A model generated the notes under the pieces. The model ran no database searches and was not told where the DNA came from. It was given only the letters and a program-made list of their open reading frames with translations. This document shows positions 42,729-50,235 of a stretch of 64,000 nucleotides of DNA, one piece after another. How positions within the stretch are numbered: position 1 is the first letter of the stretch; the number at the start of each line of letters is the position of its first letter. The DNA is from Streptomyces spirodelae (GTDB lineage Bacteria > Actinomycetota > Actinomycetes > Streptomycetales > Streptomycetaceae). Where the stretch lies: NCBI RefSeq assembly GCF_017676385.1, contig NZ_JAFFZN010000011.1, forward strand, positions 62,001 through 126,000, written 5' to 3'. A program made the position numbers and the translations under genes.

Positions 42729-43643
42729 TCAGGTGCCAGTTGTGGGGAGGGTTGCTTGGAGGAAGGGTTCGACGACGCGGCGCCAATCGTCGGGCTGGTC
42801 GTAATGGATCAAATGCCCTGCCTCAGTGACCTCGGCGTAAATGCCCCGCGGCAGCACCCGCACCATTTCCTGGGCCTCGGCGCGCCCCAGCTCCCCGTCG
42901 AGTCCGCGCACCACCAGGGTGGGGCAGCGGACCTGGGCGAGCTCGTCCCAGTGCGCGTCATACACCCATCCCTCCCGGACACGCATCATCACCTCCGGCG
43001 AGAAGGTGGGGCGCCAGCCGTCCTCGCGTTCGGACATCACCTCCGCGAAGAACTCACCCCGCGAGGCGCGGGAGCGTTCGAGGGAGGGATCGTCCTCGCC
43101 GAACCACCTGCGGACGTCGGCGAGGGTCGCGAAGGGGACCGGCCAGGACTTGAACCACTCCTCCCACTCCCGCTGCGACTGCTCGCCGAGCGCGGTGGCC
43201 CGCATATCGCTGATCACCAGTGCTTGGACGAGGTCGGGGCGTTTGGCGGCGAGTTGCCATGCGGTGAGCGCGCCCATGGCGTGGCCGACGAGGGCGACGG
43301 GGGCGAGTTCGAGTCTTTCGAGCGCGGCTTCCGCGTCGGCGACGAACGCTTCCCGGTCGTAGCGGCCCTCGTTCGGCTTGTCACTGCGGCCGTGGCCGCG
43401 CTGGTCGAGGGCGACGGCGCGATAGCGGTCCGCCAGCCAGCGGGCGGTTCCGGCCCAGTGGGAGGCGCGGCCCATGAGTCCGTGCAGTAAAAGCACGCCC
43501 GGCGGTTTGCGGCGCTGCGTGTCGGCCAGGGCCTCGGGGCCGGCGCCGGCCTTGGGCGAGTCGGCGAACTCCCAGGCGGCGAGACGGAGTCCGTCCGCCC
43601 CCGTCACATCGATACGTCGCACCATGCGTCGTGACACCCCCAC
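42729..43643 (-). CDS. Alpha/beta hydrolase-fold protein lacking the nucleophile serine
   Basis: 304 residues (GTG at 43643; the GTG at 43637 has a better-spaced AGGAG). Fold motifs are intact: GVLLLHGLMGRASHWAGTARWLADRYRAVALDQRGHGRSD, PTLVVRGLDGELGR (acid) and EAGHLIHYDQPDDW (His). The nucleophile elbow, however, reads VGHAMGALTA, with Ala (GCC codon) where G-x-S-x-G requires Ser, Cys or Asp. It therefore cannot use the usual covalent mechanism. It may be a non-catalytic ligand-binding protein, or use a cofactor-free oxygenase-like or lyase mechanism. Single gene on the minus strand. Confidence 0.88.
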   Translation of the reverse strand: MGVSRRMVRRIDVTGADGLRLAAWEFADSPKAGAGPEALADTQRRKPPGVLLLHGLMGRASHWAGTARWLADRYRAVALDQRGHGRSDKPNEGRYDREAFVADAEAALERLELAPVALVGHAMGALTAWQLAAKRPDLVQALVISDMRATALGEQSQREWEEWFKSWPVPFATLADVRRWFGEDDPSLERSRASRGEFFAEVMSEREDGWRPTFSPEVMMRVREGWVYDAHWDELAQVRCPTLVVRGLDGELGRAEAQEMVRVLPRGIYAEVTEAGHLIHYDQPDDWRRVVEPFLQATLPTTGT

Positions 43644-43793
43644 TCCTGTGACCGCCGCGTCAGACTATCGAACCTTTATTCGAACAGCCGGGGCTCACGG
43701 CGAATACCCCACCTTTGAGTGACAACGTTGCGGGGTTGCCCGTCGTCCCCCGGGGGAGACAGGAACCGGGAGGGCGGCAGACCCTGAGAGCTC

Positions 43794-43861
43794 GGGGCTC
43801 CGGGTTGCCGCGGGGGGACATGGGGAGGCGGGGCTCCGGAAGCCGAAGGCACCGGAGCCCC
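43794..43861. other. Mutually exclusive hairpins sharing one 3' arm
   Basis: GGGGCTCCGG occurs at 43794-43803 and again at 43830-43839; both are perfectly complementary to CCGGAGCCCC at 43852-43861. The proximal pairing has a 12-base loop, the distal a 48-base loop. Only one can form at a time. It could be a termination structure for dmdR1 mRNA or part of a structured RNA. Confidence 0.55.
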
Positions 43862-43995
43862 GGCTGCTCACCCGCGGTACGAGGCCAAGGCCCGCGGAAC
43901 ACAGCATCGATGGCTCCCTTCCGCCCGCGCCGGCGTCGCCCGGCACGCATACGGCCGCTCGTGTTCCGGCAACTCTGGTACGGCTGGAAGAATTT

Positions 43996-44047
43996 GGGAA
44001 GACGCCCATCCGCGCGGGCGCGTCGCCGCGCGCCGGGGCGTCTTCCC
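43996..44047 (-). terminator. Hairpin GGGAAGACGCCC / GGGCGTCTTCCC downstream of dmdR1
   Basis: Perfect 12-bp stem with a 28-base GC-rich interior, followed in minus-strand direction by AAATTCTTCC. It lies 150 bases past the dmdR1 stop and is its likeliest terminator. Confidence 0.55.
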
Positions 44048-44135
44048 GTGCGCCCTACTTGGACGCAACCGTCCAGCTTCTGCCTGACCGAGGACGGCAC
44101 GATGGCGGAAACCCGCCGTTGGGGCACGGCGCCGC

Positions 44136-44888
44136 GTGCCCGACGCGGGAATGCCGTGGCCGGCCGCGCCGTTCCCGCGCGCCCCTACGGGGCGCTCAGC
44201 GCTTGGCGACGAAGACGTGCGCGGCGACCTCGGTGCCCAGTTCCGCCGCCTCGCCGCTGCTGCCCACCTGGACGCCGCCCGCGGAGCCCGCGTTGACGCT
44301 GACGACCGCGCCCGGCTGCACACCGGCCCGCCGCAGGGTGTACATCAGCTGGGCATCCATCTGGATCGGCTCGCCGATCCTGCGGACCACGACGGTCTTG
44401 CCGTCGCCGCCCGTCTCGACGTCGTTCAGACTGACCAGGCCGTCGTCCAGGAAGGGATCGGCCTCGGCTTTCTCGCCCAGCTCCTCCAGGCCCGGGATCG
44501 GGTTGCCGTAGGGGGACTCGGTGGGGTGCCGCAGCAGATCGAGCACGCGGCGCTCGACCGCTTCGCTCATCACGTGCTCCCAGCGGCACGCCTCCGCGTG
44601 CACCTGCTCCCACTCCAGGCCGATCACATCGACCAGCAGACACTCCGCCAGCCGGTGCTTGCGCATCACGCGGGTGGCCAGCTGCCTGCCCTCTTCCGTG
44701 AGCTCCAGGTGCCGGTCCCCGGCGACCGTCACCAGTCCGTCCCGCTCCATCCGGGCCACGGTCTGGCTGACCGTCGGACCGCTCTGGTCCAGGCGCTCGG
44801 CGATGCGGGCACGCATCGGGACCACACCTTCCTCCTCGAGCTCCAGGATGGTGCGGAGATACATCTCCGTCGTGTCGATGAGTCCTGA
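44136..44888 (+). CDS. Antiparallel ORF at the position of S. coelicolor adm
   Basis: 250 codons, open for the whole length of dmdR1 on the opposite strand. In S. coelicolor an antiparallel gene overlapping dmdR1, named adm, has been reported to yield protein and to affect siderophore and antibiotic production. This ORF occupies the equivalent place. Its composition (His, Leu, Gln, Asp-rich: [21 protein letters not shown]) is what the codon bias of the complementary strand would give, so it may be only a shadow. Listed because of the precedent, at low confidence. Confidence 0.3.
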   Translation: MPDAGMPWPAAPFPRAPTGRSALGDEDVRGDLGAQFRRLAAAAHLDAARGARVDADDRARLHTGPPQGVHQLGIHLDRLADPADHDGLAVAARLDVVQTDQAVVQEGIGLGFLAQLLQARDRVAVGGLGGVPQQIEHAALDRFAHHVLPAARLRVHLLPLQADHIDQQTLRQPVLAHHAGGQLPALFRELQVPVPGDRHQSVPLHPGHGLADRRTALVQALGDAGTHRDHTFLLELQDGAEIHLRRVDES

Positions 44889-44891
44889 CAT
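44196..44891 (-). CDS. dmdR1: DtxR/IdeR-family iron-dependent regulator (DmdR1)
   Basis: 231 residues. N-terminal winged HTH with [48 protein letters not shown]; metal-binding/dimerisation domain with [37 protein letters not shown], where Cys, Glu and His supply the DtxR metal sites; and a C-terminal SH3-like domain ([22 protein letters not shown]). In S. coelicolor DmdR1 (SCO4394) represses siderophore and iron-uptake genes through iron boxes. No iron-box-like sequence is visible in this window. Divergent from the SIS gene, as in that species. The frame is open to 45029, but the [13 protein letters not shown] start is standard. Confidence 0.93.
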   Translation of the reverse strand: MSGLIDTTEMYLRTILELEEEGVVPMRARIAERLDQSGPTVSQTVARMERDGLVTVAGDRHLELTEEGRQLATRVMRKHRLAECLLVDVIGLEWEQVHAEACRWEHVMSEAVERRVLDLLRHPTESPYGNPIPGLEELGEKAEADPFLDDGLVSLNDVETGGDGKTVVVRRIGEPIQMDAQLMYTLRRAGVQPGAVVSVNAGSAGGVQVGSSGEAAELGTEVAAHVFVAKR

Positions 44892-45014
44892 TGCGCAGCC
44901 CCTAGTCAGTCGTGCGGTGGCCCTGAAAGCAATTCTGACGCATCCCACTGACAACCGCGCCGCCCCGACCGGGTGCCGGTCTCCGCAGCGCGCTGCGGAC
45001 GGTTGACAGGAGAA

Positions 45015-45026
45015 AGGTCCAGACCT
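45015..45026. promoter_or_regulatory. DasR-like operator AGGTCCAGACCT before the SIS gene
   Basis: Palindrome AGGTC-CA-GACCT, 81 bases before the SIS start. DasR boxes in Streptomyces have the core TGGTCTAGACCA, which this matches at 9 of 12 positions including GGTC and GACC. DasR is the GlcNAc-responsive GntR regulator; the SIS protein here is a candidate amino-sugar enzyme. Confidence 0.55.
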
Positions 45027-45106
45027 CAACGTGATCGCCGTACTACGGAACGGAACCGGGCCCGATCACCTCGCCCGGTCCACGGTGACGGAGGCGAGGG
45101 GCGCGT

Positions 45107-45877
45107 ATGGGCGAGCAGGGTGGCGCGGCGGGGACGACGGCGGCGCGGGAGTTCTTCGACGCGGCCATCGCGCTGCTGAGCCAGCTCAGGGACGGCGAGG
45201 CGGCGGGCATCGAGGCGGCGGGCAAGCTGCTCGCCGAGACGGTGACCGACGGTGGCCGGATCTTCGCCTTCGGCGCCGGGCACTCCTCCCTCCCCGCGCA
45301 GGACACCGTCTACCGGGCGGGCGGGCTGGCCGTGATGAACCTGCTCAACGTGCCGGGGGCCGTCGGGGTCGCCGTCCGCCCGGCCACGCTGGGCAGCGCG
45401 CTGGAGCGGGTCTCCGGGCTGGCGGCCGCAGCGCTGGACTCCAGTCCGGCGCGTGCCGGGGACGTACTGATCGTCATCTCCCTCTCGGGCCGCAACGAGC
45501 TTCCGGTGGAGCTGGCCCTCAACGCGCGCGCCCTCGGACTCAAGGTCGTGGGGATCACCTCGGTCGCGTACGCGGAACAGACCCGCTCCCGGCACGCCAC
45601 CGGCACCTTCCTCAAGGACCACTGCGACATCGTCGTGGACAGCCGGATCGCCGTCGGTGACGCCGTGCTGACCGCCGAGGGCGTGGCAGCGCCGTTCGCG
45701 CCCGCCTCCACGGTGGTGACCAGCGCGGTGATGCAGGCGATCGTCGCCACGGCGGCGTGTGAGCTGGCGCGCCGGGGCGTGGAGCCGCCCATGCTGCGCT
45801 CGGGCAATGTGGACGGCGGCCACGACTGGAACGCGCACGTCATGGACGAGTACGCGGACCGGATCTTCTACCGCTGA
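45107..45877 (+). CDS. nagS: SIS-domain phosphosugar-binding protein (NagS/SCO4393-like)
   Basis: 256 residues, ATG behind GAGGGG. SIS fold: GGRIFAFGAGHSSLPAQDTVYRAGGL (phosphosugar-binding loop), GDVLIVISLSGRNELPVELAL with the S-x-S-G motif, and GLKVVGITS. It corresponds in neighbourhood to S. coelicolor SCO4393, which I recall was named NagS and linked to amino-sugar toxicity through dehydration of GlcNAc-6-phosphate; symbol given on that basis. The DasR-like site upstream agrees. It converges on the PAS gene, with the 3' ends overlapping by 10 bases. Confidence 0.82.
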   Translation: MGEQGGAAGTTAAREFFDAAIALLSQLRDGEAAGIEAAGKLLAETVTDGGRIFAFGAGHSSLPAQDTVYRAGGLAVMNLLNVPGAVGVAVRPATLGSALERVSGLAAAALDSSPARAGDVLIVISLSGRNELPVELALNARALGLKVVGITSVAYAEQTRSRHATGTFLKDHCDIVVDSRIAVGDAVLTAEGVAAPFAPASTVVTSAVMQAIVATAACELARRGVEPPMLRSGNVDGGHDWNAHVMDEYADRIFYR

Positions 45878-47469
45878 CCGCTCCCCAGCGTGTGACCGCT
45901 CCCCAGCGCGCCCGCCAGGTCCACGGCTGCCGCGACGTGCGTGGCGATCTGCTCCGCGTAGTCCGCGTCCTCCCGGTCGAAGGGGCGGCGGCCCGCGTCC
46001 CTCAGGAAGGTGACGACGCCGAGCGAGCGGCCCCGGCAGCGCAGCACCGTGCACAGCCCGTGCACGGTGCCCTGCGGCCACTTGCGGGTCCGCGCCCACT
46101 CGGCCGTGTCCGCCCCGCGCTGCGCCCCGCAGCTGGCCCTTACGGAGGTGCAGCGCTGGTACGCCTGGAGCGCCGGGTGCCCTTCCGGGTAGGCGACGGG
46201 GATACCGCTGGCGGTACCGGGCTCGATGAACGGCGGACGGCCGCGTTCGGCCGCGGGTGTCAGCGCGGCCCGCACCAGCCGCGGATCGCGGGGCGGCAGC
46301 GCGTCCAGCGAGGCGTCCTGGGTGCGCGAGGGCTCGGGTCCCGGTTCGGCTGCCAGGTCCAGCAGCGCGTGGTCGGCGAATCCGGCCAGTGCGAACTCCA
46401 GGTGGAGGCACGCGGCCTCCATGGGATCGGCGCACTCGGCGGCGGCGCGTGCCGCGCGGTGCGACTGGCCGTCGCGGAAGCGCAGCCGGGCCGCCTCCCG
46501 CTCGGCCTGCTTCTGGTCGGTGGCGTCCTGGAAGAGCCAGGCGACGCCGAGCGGCACGGGTTCCTCAGCCAGCGGTGAGGACAGCCGCAGGAAGCCGCTG
46601 CGCCAGCAGCGGCGGCGCGCCGACTCCGCGGTGGGCGCTGCCGCCCGGCCCTCGCCGTCGCTCATCCGGGCGGTGTCGCCCTCGGCGGCGTCGCCCGGGG
46701 CGGGGTCCGCGCCGTCGCCGCTCTCGCCGTCGGCAGGGGCGGTTCCGGTACCGGTACGGCCCGGGCCCGTACGGTCGCTGGGCGGGCGGAGCGTCACCCA
46801 GATCTCGGCGGGCGCCGGCGGTGCCCCCTCACCGAGCACGTGCTGGAGTGCTCCCTCCAGCTCCTCCGTGCCCTGTTCGAGGAGTTCGCCCAGCGGGCGG
46901 CCGAGCATGCCGGCGCGCGCCGGTACGCGGAAGGCCCGCGCCGCGTACGCGTTGACGACGGTGGGCCGCAGATCGGCGTCGACCAGGACGACACCCCACG
47001 AGGCGTCCTCCAGCAGCGCCTCGCTCAGCGCTATGCAGCGCTCCAGATCGATCTGGGCGTGCACCTCGCTGAAGGCGCAGTAGACACCCTGGGGACGGCC
47101 GTCGGCACCGCTGACGCCCGAGGACTGGATACGCACCAGCACCCGTCCGCCGTCCTTGGTCAGCAGCGCGAACTCGTGGACCTGACGGCCGGGCGAGCGC
47201 ATCGCGTCCAGCAGCCGGCCCTCGACCTCCTCGGCGTCGGCCGGGCGCACCGCCCAGCCCGCCAGGCCCTTGCGGCCCACGGCCTCCTCCTGCGTCCACC
47301 CCAGCATCCGCTCCGCCTCGCGGTTCCAGTGTGTGACCACGCCGTCGGCGTCGAAGGCACACAGCGCGGCGTCCATGCCGTCGAGCAGAGCGGCGAGCAG
47401 AAGTTCGTCGTCAGGCCCGCCGTCACCGTCCGAGGACGACGCGGAGTGAGTCTCGGATCGAGCCGCCAC
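45868..47469 (-). CDS. PAS/PAS/GAF sensor protein without output domain
   Basis: About 533 residues from the GTG at 47469, chosen because AGGGGGG lies seven bases upstream; a longer frame to 47574 reads through a DNA tandem repeat. First PAS: LLAALLDGMDAALCAFDADGVVTHWNREAERMLGW, with EFALLTKDGGRVLVRI. Second PAS: SWGVVLVDADLRPTVVNAYAARAF. A Gly/Asp/Thr-rich insertion (residues ~240-290) separates it from LRLSSPLAEEPVPLGVAWLFQDATDQKQAE. C-terminal GAF-like domain ends SLGVVTFLRDAGRRPFDREDADYAEQIATHVAAAV. No kinase, phosphatase or HTH follows, so it must signal through a partner. Confidence 0.83.
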   Translation of the reverse strand: MAARSETHSASSSDGDGGPDDELLLAALLDGMDAALCAFDADGVVTHWNREAERMLGWTQEEAVGRKGLAGWAVRPADAEEVEGRLLDAMRSPGRQVHEFALLTKDGGRVLVRIQSSGVSGADGRPQGVYCAFSEVHAQIDLERCIALSEALLEDASWGVVLVDADLRPTVVNAYAARAFRVPARAGMLGRPLGELLEQGTEELEGALQHVLGEGAPPAPAEIWVTLRPPSDRTGPGRTGTGTAPADGESGDGADPAPGDAAEGDTARMSDGEGRAAAPTAESARRRCWRSGFLRLSSPLAEEPVPLGVAWLFQDATDQKQAEREAARLRFRDGQSHRAARAAAECADPMEAACLHLEFALAGFADHALLDLAAEPGPEPSRTQDASLDALPPRDPRLVRAALTPAAERGRPPFIEPGTASGIPVAYPEGHPALQAYQRCTSVRASCGAQRGADTAEWARTRKWPQGTVHGLCTVLRCRGRSLGVVTFLRDAGRRPFDREDADYAEQIATHVAAAVDLAGALGSGHTLGSGQR

Positions 47470-47482
47470 CTCGGCACCCCCC

Positions 47483-47516
47483 TTGTTGCTGTGCCCGTCT
47501 TGTTGCTGTGCCCGTC
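47483..47516. repeat. 17-bp perfect tandem repeat
   Basis: Two exact copies of TTGTTGCTGTGCCCGTC (47483-47499, 47500-47516), with a decayed third. Lies just upstream of the PAS gene start. Confidence 0.8.
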
Positions 47517-47636
47517 TCTTGTCGTACCCGTCTGCTGCGTCGTCGCTCAGCGCCACGACGTATGTACGGATCATTCAACTCGAACGTGACGCACCCCACA
47601 GGGAGTTCCCCGAAATCGTTGTCGCCCCGAAATTCG

Positions 47637-47666
47637 TTTGCCGCCCACCGGAGCGGTGCCTACGGT
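47637..47666 (+). promoter_or_regulatory. Possible promoter of the micro-ORF
   Basis: TTTGCC, 18-base spacer, TACGGT (47637-47642, 47661-47666), 34 bases before the micro-ORF start. Fit to the vegetative consensus is moderate. Confidence 0.35.
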
Positions 47667-47679
47667 GTGGAGCACACAG

Positions 47680-47694
47680 GAAAGGAGGTGATCC
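47680..47694 (+). promoter_or_regulatory. 15-nt complement to the 16S rRNA 3' end
   Basis: GAAAGGAGGTGATCC is complementary over 15 consecutive bases to the 3' end of bacterial 16S rRNA (GGAUCACCUCCUUUC). Ordinary ribosome-binding sites in this window match 4-7 bases. It ends 5 bases before an ATG. Confidence 0.85.
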
Positions 47695-47699
47695 GGCTG

Positions 47700-47738
47700 A
47701 TGATCAATCACCGGACGTGTGAGGTGGCTGCGGCCTGA
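47700..47738 (+). CDS. 12-codon micro-ORF behind a hyper-Shine-Dalgarno
   Basis: ATG at 47700 and TGA at 47736-47738, encoding MINHRTCEVAAA. The distance from the GGAGG core is 11 bases, slightly long; CTG at 47697 in frame would give eight. The unit sits alone on the plus strand between the divergent starts/ends of the PAS and pdxH genes and is followed by a T-tailed terminator 54 bases on, so a short transcript is likely. Possible roles: a leader peptide, a ribosome-capturing RNA, or a small regulatory RNA whose SD-like stretch is the active part. Function unknown. Confidence 0.6.
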   Translation: MINHRTCEVAAA

Positions 47739-47791
47739 GGCCGACGCCACTAGCGTGACGCCGGTTCGCCGGCCAATCCACAGCAGTCACC

Positions 47792-47869
47792 CGGCCCGTG
47801 GGCTCGTCGGACTCGTCCGACCGACGCCGCCGCCTCTGGCGGTGGAGTCGCCCACGGGCCGTTTCCTTT
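47792..47869 (+). terminator. Terminator with 11-bp stem and T-rich tail
   Basis: CGGCCCGTGGG (47792-47802) pairs with CCCACGGGCCG (47851-47861), followed by TTTCCTTT. The interior folds further (GCCGCCTCTGGCGG). Ends the micro-ORF transcript; on the other strand it may also end pdxH. Confidence 0.75.
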
Positions 47870-47906
47870 CGTGCGCCCCCGTTGGGCGGTACGGGGCGCG
47901 GCCCTC

Positions 47907-48647
47907 TCAGGGACAGAGCCGCTCGATCTCCCAGTTCCCGCCCGCCGCGAGGCGGTAGCGCAGGCGGTCGTGCAGGCGGTTCTCCCGGCCCTGCCAGAAC
48001 TCCACCGTCTCGGGCCGCACCCGGTAGCCGCCCCACTGGGCCGGTGCCGGAACGTCCTCCCCCTCCGGGTAGCGCTCCGCGAGTTGTGCGTACAGCCGGT
48101 CCAGGTCCTCCCTGGAGGCCACCCGCGAGGACTGTTCGCTCGCCCACGCACCCAGCTGCGAGCCGTGCGGGCGGGTGCGGAAGTAGGCGGCTGTCTCATC
48201 GCGCCCGGTGCGCTCGACAGCACCCGAAATGATCACCTGACGGGCGATGCCGTGCCAGGGGAAGAGCAGCGAGGCATACGGATTCGCCTCGATCTCCCGT
48301 CCCTTGCGGGAGCCGTAGTTGGTGAAGAAGACGAAGCCGCGCTCGTCGTAGCGCTTCAGCAGGACGGTGCGGGAGCTGGGGCGGCCCTGCTCGTCCGCGG
48401 TGGAGCAGACCATCGCGTTGGGTTCGTGCAGCCCGCTGGCTGTCGCCTGGGCGAACCAGAGCGCGAACTGGGCGAAGGGGTCGGGCGCCAGATCCTTCTC
48501 ACTGAGCCCTTCGTCCCGGTAGTGGGCGCGCATCGCGGCGGGGTCGAGAGTGGTCGAGGCCACAGGCGTCTCGGGGGCGGTCGCGTCGGGAGCGTCGTCG
48601 GTCTCGGCAGTGTCATCAGCGTGAGGCACGTCGCCATCTTGCAGCAT
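47907..48647 (-). CDS. pdxH: Pyridoxamine 5'-phosphate oxidase
   Basis: About 246 residues from the ATG at 48647 (GTG at 48629 is an alternative; the frame is open to 48734). Core [71 protein letters not shown] and the C-terminal [26 protein letters not shown] with the FMN/PLP-binding residues are textbook PdxH. It makes pyridoxal 5'-phosphate from PNP or PMP with FMN. The N-terminal ~35 residues are an Asp/Thr/Ala-rich extension. It is divergent from citrate synthase, as in S. coelicolor. Confidence 0.95.
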   Translation of the reverse strand: MLQDGDVPHADDTAETDDAPDATAPETPVASTTLDPAAMRAHYRDEGLSEKDLAPDPFAQFALWFAQATASGLHEPNAMVCSTADEQGRPSSRTVLLKRYDERGFVFFTNYGSRKGREIEANPYASLLFPWHGIARQVIISGAVERTGRDETAAYFRTRPHGSQLGAWASEQSSRVASREDLDRLYAQLAERYPEGEDVPAPAQWGGYRVRPETVEFWQGRENRLHDRLRYRLAAGGNWEIERLCP

Positions 48648-49067
48648 CGATCCCGGCCGCGGTCGGACAGTCTGCCCGGTGGACACCCTCCGCACACCTG
48701 CCGGACGGGAATCGGCCGCTGTGCCGCTTCTCACCCTCCCCTACAGGTGCCGGAACCGACAGAATCCTGCCCCGGGAGCTGTGGTGGCCGCACACCAAGA
48801 GCTATCGTTGCCGCTCCGCCCAGCAGCGTGCTCCAGGCCACAGGCAGCGGAGCGTGACCACCGTCCGGGGCGGGCATGACCGAGGTGACGGCCCGGTCCG
48901 TGAGCCGCGGACGCCGGCAGCGGAACCGTTCGCCGCGCTCACACAGCATGCGCCGCATGTGCCGCACGCGCCGTATGCACGCAGACCACGCTGCCCCGCG
49001 CAGCCCACGCCAGCAGGTCGTTCCGCCGTCAGCACAGCTTGACGACGCTTTACGAGGGAGCCGCCAG
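48648..49067. other. Divergent region between pdxH and citrate synthase
   Basis: About 420 bases; no credible gene (an in-frame extension of citrate synthase to 48876 is Arg/His-rich and not conserved-looking). Promoters for both genes must lie here; I see no clear operator. Confidence 0.5.
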
Positions 49068-50159
49068 ATGTCCGACTTCGTACCCGGACTCGAGGGAGTC
49101 GTCGCGTTCGAGACGGAGATCGCCGAACCCGACAAGGAAGGCGGCTCGCTCCGCTACCGAGGCGTGGACATCGAGGACCTGGTCGGCCACGTCTCGTTCG
49201 GCAGCGTGTGGGGCCTGCTGGTCGACGGCAGCTTCAACCCCGGCCTCCCGCCCGCCGAACCGTTCCCCATCCCCGTCCACTCCGGGGACATCCGGGTGGA
49301 CGTCCAGTCGGCCCTCGCCATGCTCGCGCCCGTCTGGGGCCTCAAACCGCTCCTCGACATCGACGAGGGCACCGCCCGTGACGACCTGGCGCGCGCCGCC
49401 GTGATGGCCCTCTCCTACGTCGCACAGTCCGCGCGCGGCCAGGGCCTGCCGATGGTGCCGCAGAAGGAGATCGACAAGGCCGACACAGTCGTCGAGCGCT
49501 TCATGCGCCGCTGGCGCGGCGAGCCCGACCCCAAGCACGTCGCCGCCGTCGACGCCTACTGGACCTCGGCGGCCGAGCACGGCATGAACGCCTCCACCTT
49601 CACGGCCCGCGTCATCGCCTCCACCGGCGCGGACGTCGCCGCTGCGCTCTCCGGTGCCGTCGGCGCCATGTCCGGGCCGCTGCACGGCGGCGCCCCCTCC
49701 CGGGTCCTCGGCATGATCGAGGAGATCGAGCGGGAGGGCGACGCGGACGCCTACGTGAAGCGCCAGCTGGACCGCGGCGAGCGGCTGATGGGCTTCGGCC
49801 ACCGCGTCTACCGCGCCGAGGACCCGCGAGCGCGCGTGCTGCGCCGTACGGCCAAGGAACTGGGCGCCCCGCGCTACGAGGTGGCGCTGGCCCTGGAGAA
49901 GGCCGCTCTCGCCGAGCTGCGCGCCCGCCGCCCCGACCGGGTGCTGGAGACCAACGTCGAGTTCTGGGCCGCGATCGTCCTGGACTTCGCCGAGGTTCCG
50001 GCCCACATGTTCACCTCGATGTTCACCTGCGCCCGCACCGCCGGCTGGTCGGCGCACATCCTGGAACAGAAGCGCACGAGCCGCCTGGTGCGCCCCTCCG
50101 CCCGCTATGTGGGCCCAGGGCCGCGTGACCCCCGCGAGATCGACGGCTTCTCCGGCTGA
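49068..50159 (+). CDS. citA: Citrate synthase (type II-like, 363 aa)
   Basis: Starts MSDFVPGLEGVVAFETEIAEPDKEGGSLRYRGVDIEDLV, ATG at 49068 with GAGGGAG upstream. Catalytic residues lie in HGMNAST (His), GPLHGGAPS (His) and the ..FAEVPAHMF segment (the D/E region), with FGHRVYRAEDPR. The length of 363 is that of the short actinobacterial citrate synthase 2/methylcitrate-like group, and S. coelicolor CitA (SCO4388) occupies the same neighbourhood. It condenses acetyl-CoA and oxaloacetate. The DNA at 49980-50095 was copied to 60508-60609 (see findings). Confidence 0.93.
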   Translation: MSDFVPGLEGVVAFETEIAEPDKEGGSLRYRGVDIEDLVGHVSFGSVWGLLVDGSFNPGLPPAEPFPIPVHSGDIRVDVQSALAMLAPVWGLKPLLDIDEGTARDDLARAAVMALSYVAQSARGQGLPMVPQKEIDKADTVVERFMRRWRGEPDPKHVAAVDAYWTSAAEHGMNASTFTARVIASTGADVAAALSGAVGAMSGPLHGGAPSRVLGMIEEIEREGDADAYVKRQLDRGERLMGFGHRVYRAEDPRARVLRRTAKELGAPRYEVALALEKAALAELRARRPDRVLETNVEFWAAIVLDFAEVPAHMFTSMFTCARTAGWSAHILEQKRTSRLVRPSARYVGPGPRDPREIDGFSG

Positions 50160-50184
50160 CGCCTTCTCCTGCTGACGCCGCCCA

Positions 50185-50230
50185 CGCACGTCGTCCCCGC
50201 CACCTGCTGCGGTGGCGGGGACGACGTGCG
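50185..50230. terminator. 20-bp perfect hairpin between citA and the next gene
   Basis: CGCACGTCGTCCCCGCCACC and its exact complement with a 6-base loop, between convergent genes. The strongest hairpin in the window; a bidirectional terminator. Its core is shared with the hairpin at 52451-52482. Confidence 0.85.
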
Positions 50231-50235
50231 CGGGC

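Larger units (their letters stand above)
43644..44195. other. 550-bp intergenic region downstream of dmdR1
   Basis: No credible gene: ORFs here are Arg/Pro-rich. It holds two alternative hairpins sharing one arm (43794-43861), a further 12-bp-stem hairpin (43996-44047), the 5' part of the antiparallel Adm-like ORF, and the promoter of the hydrolase gene, where GTTCGA is repeated twice in 12 bases near 43667-43686. Confidence 0.5.

Noticed and set aside
43909..44296. Plus-strand ORF beginning MAPFRPRRRRPARIRPL
   Set aside because: Arg/Pro-rich composition, no ribosome-binding site, and it runs antisense into dmdR1.
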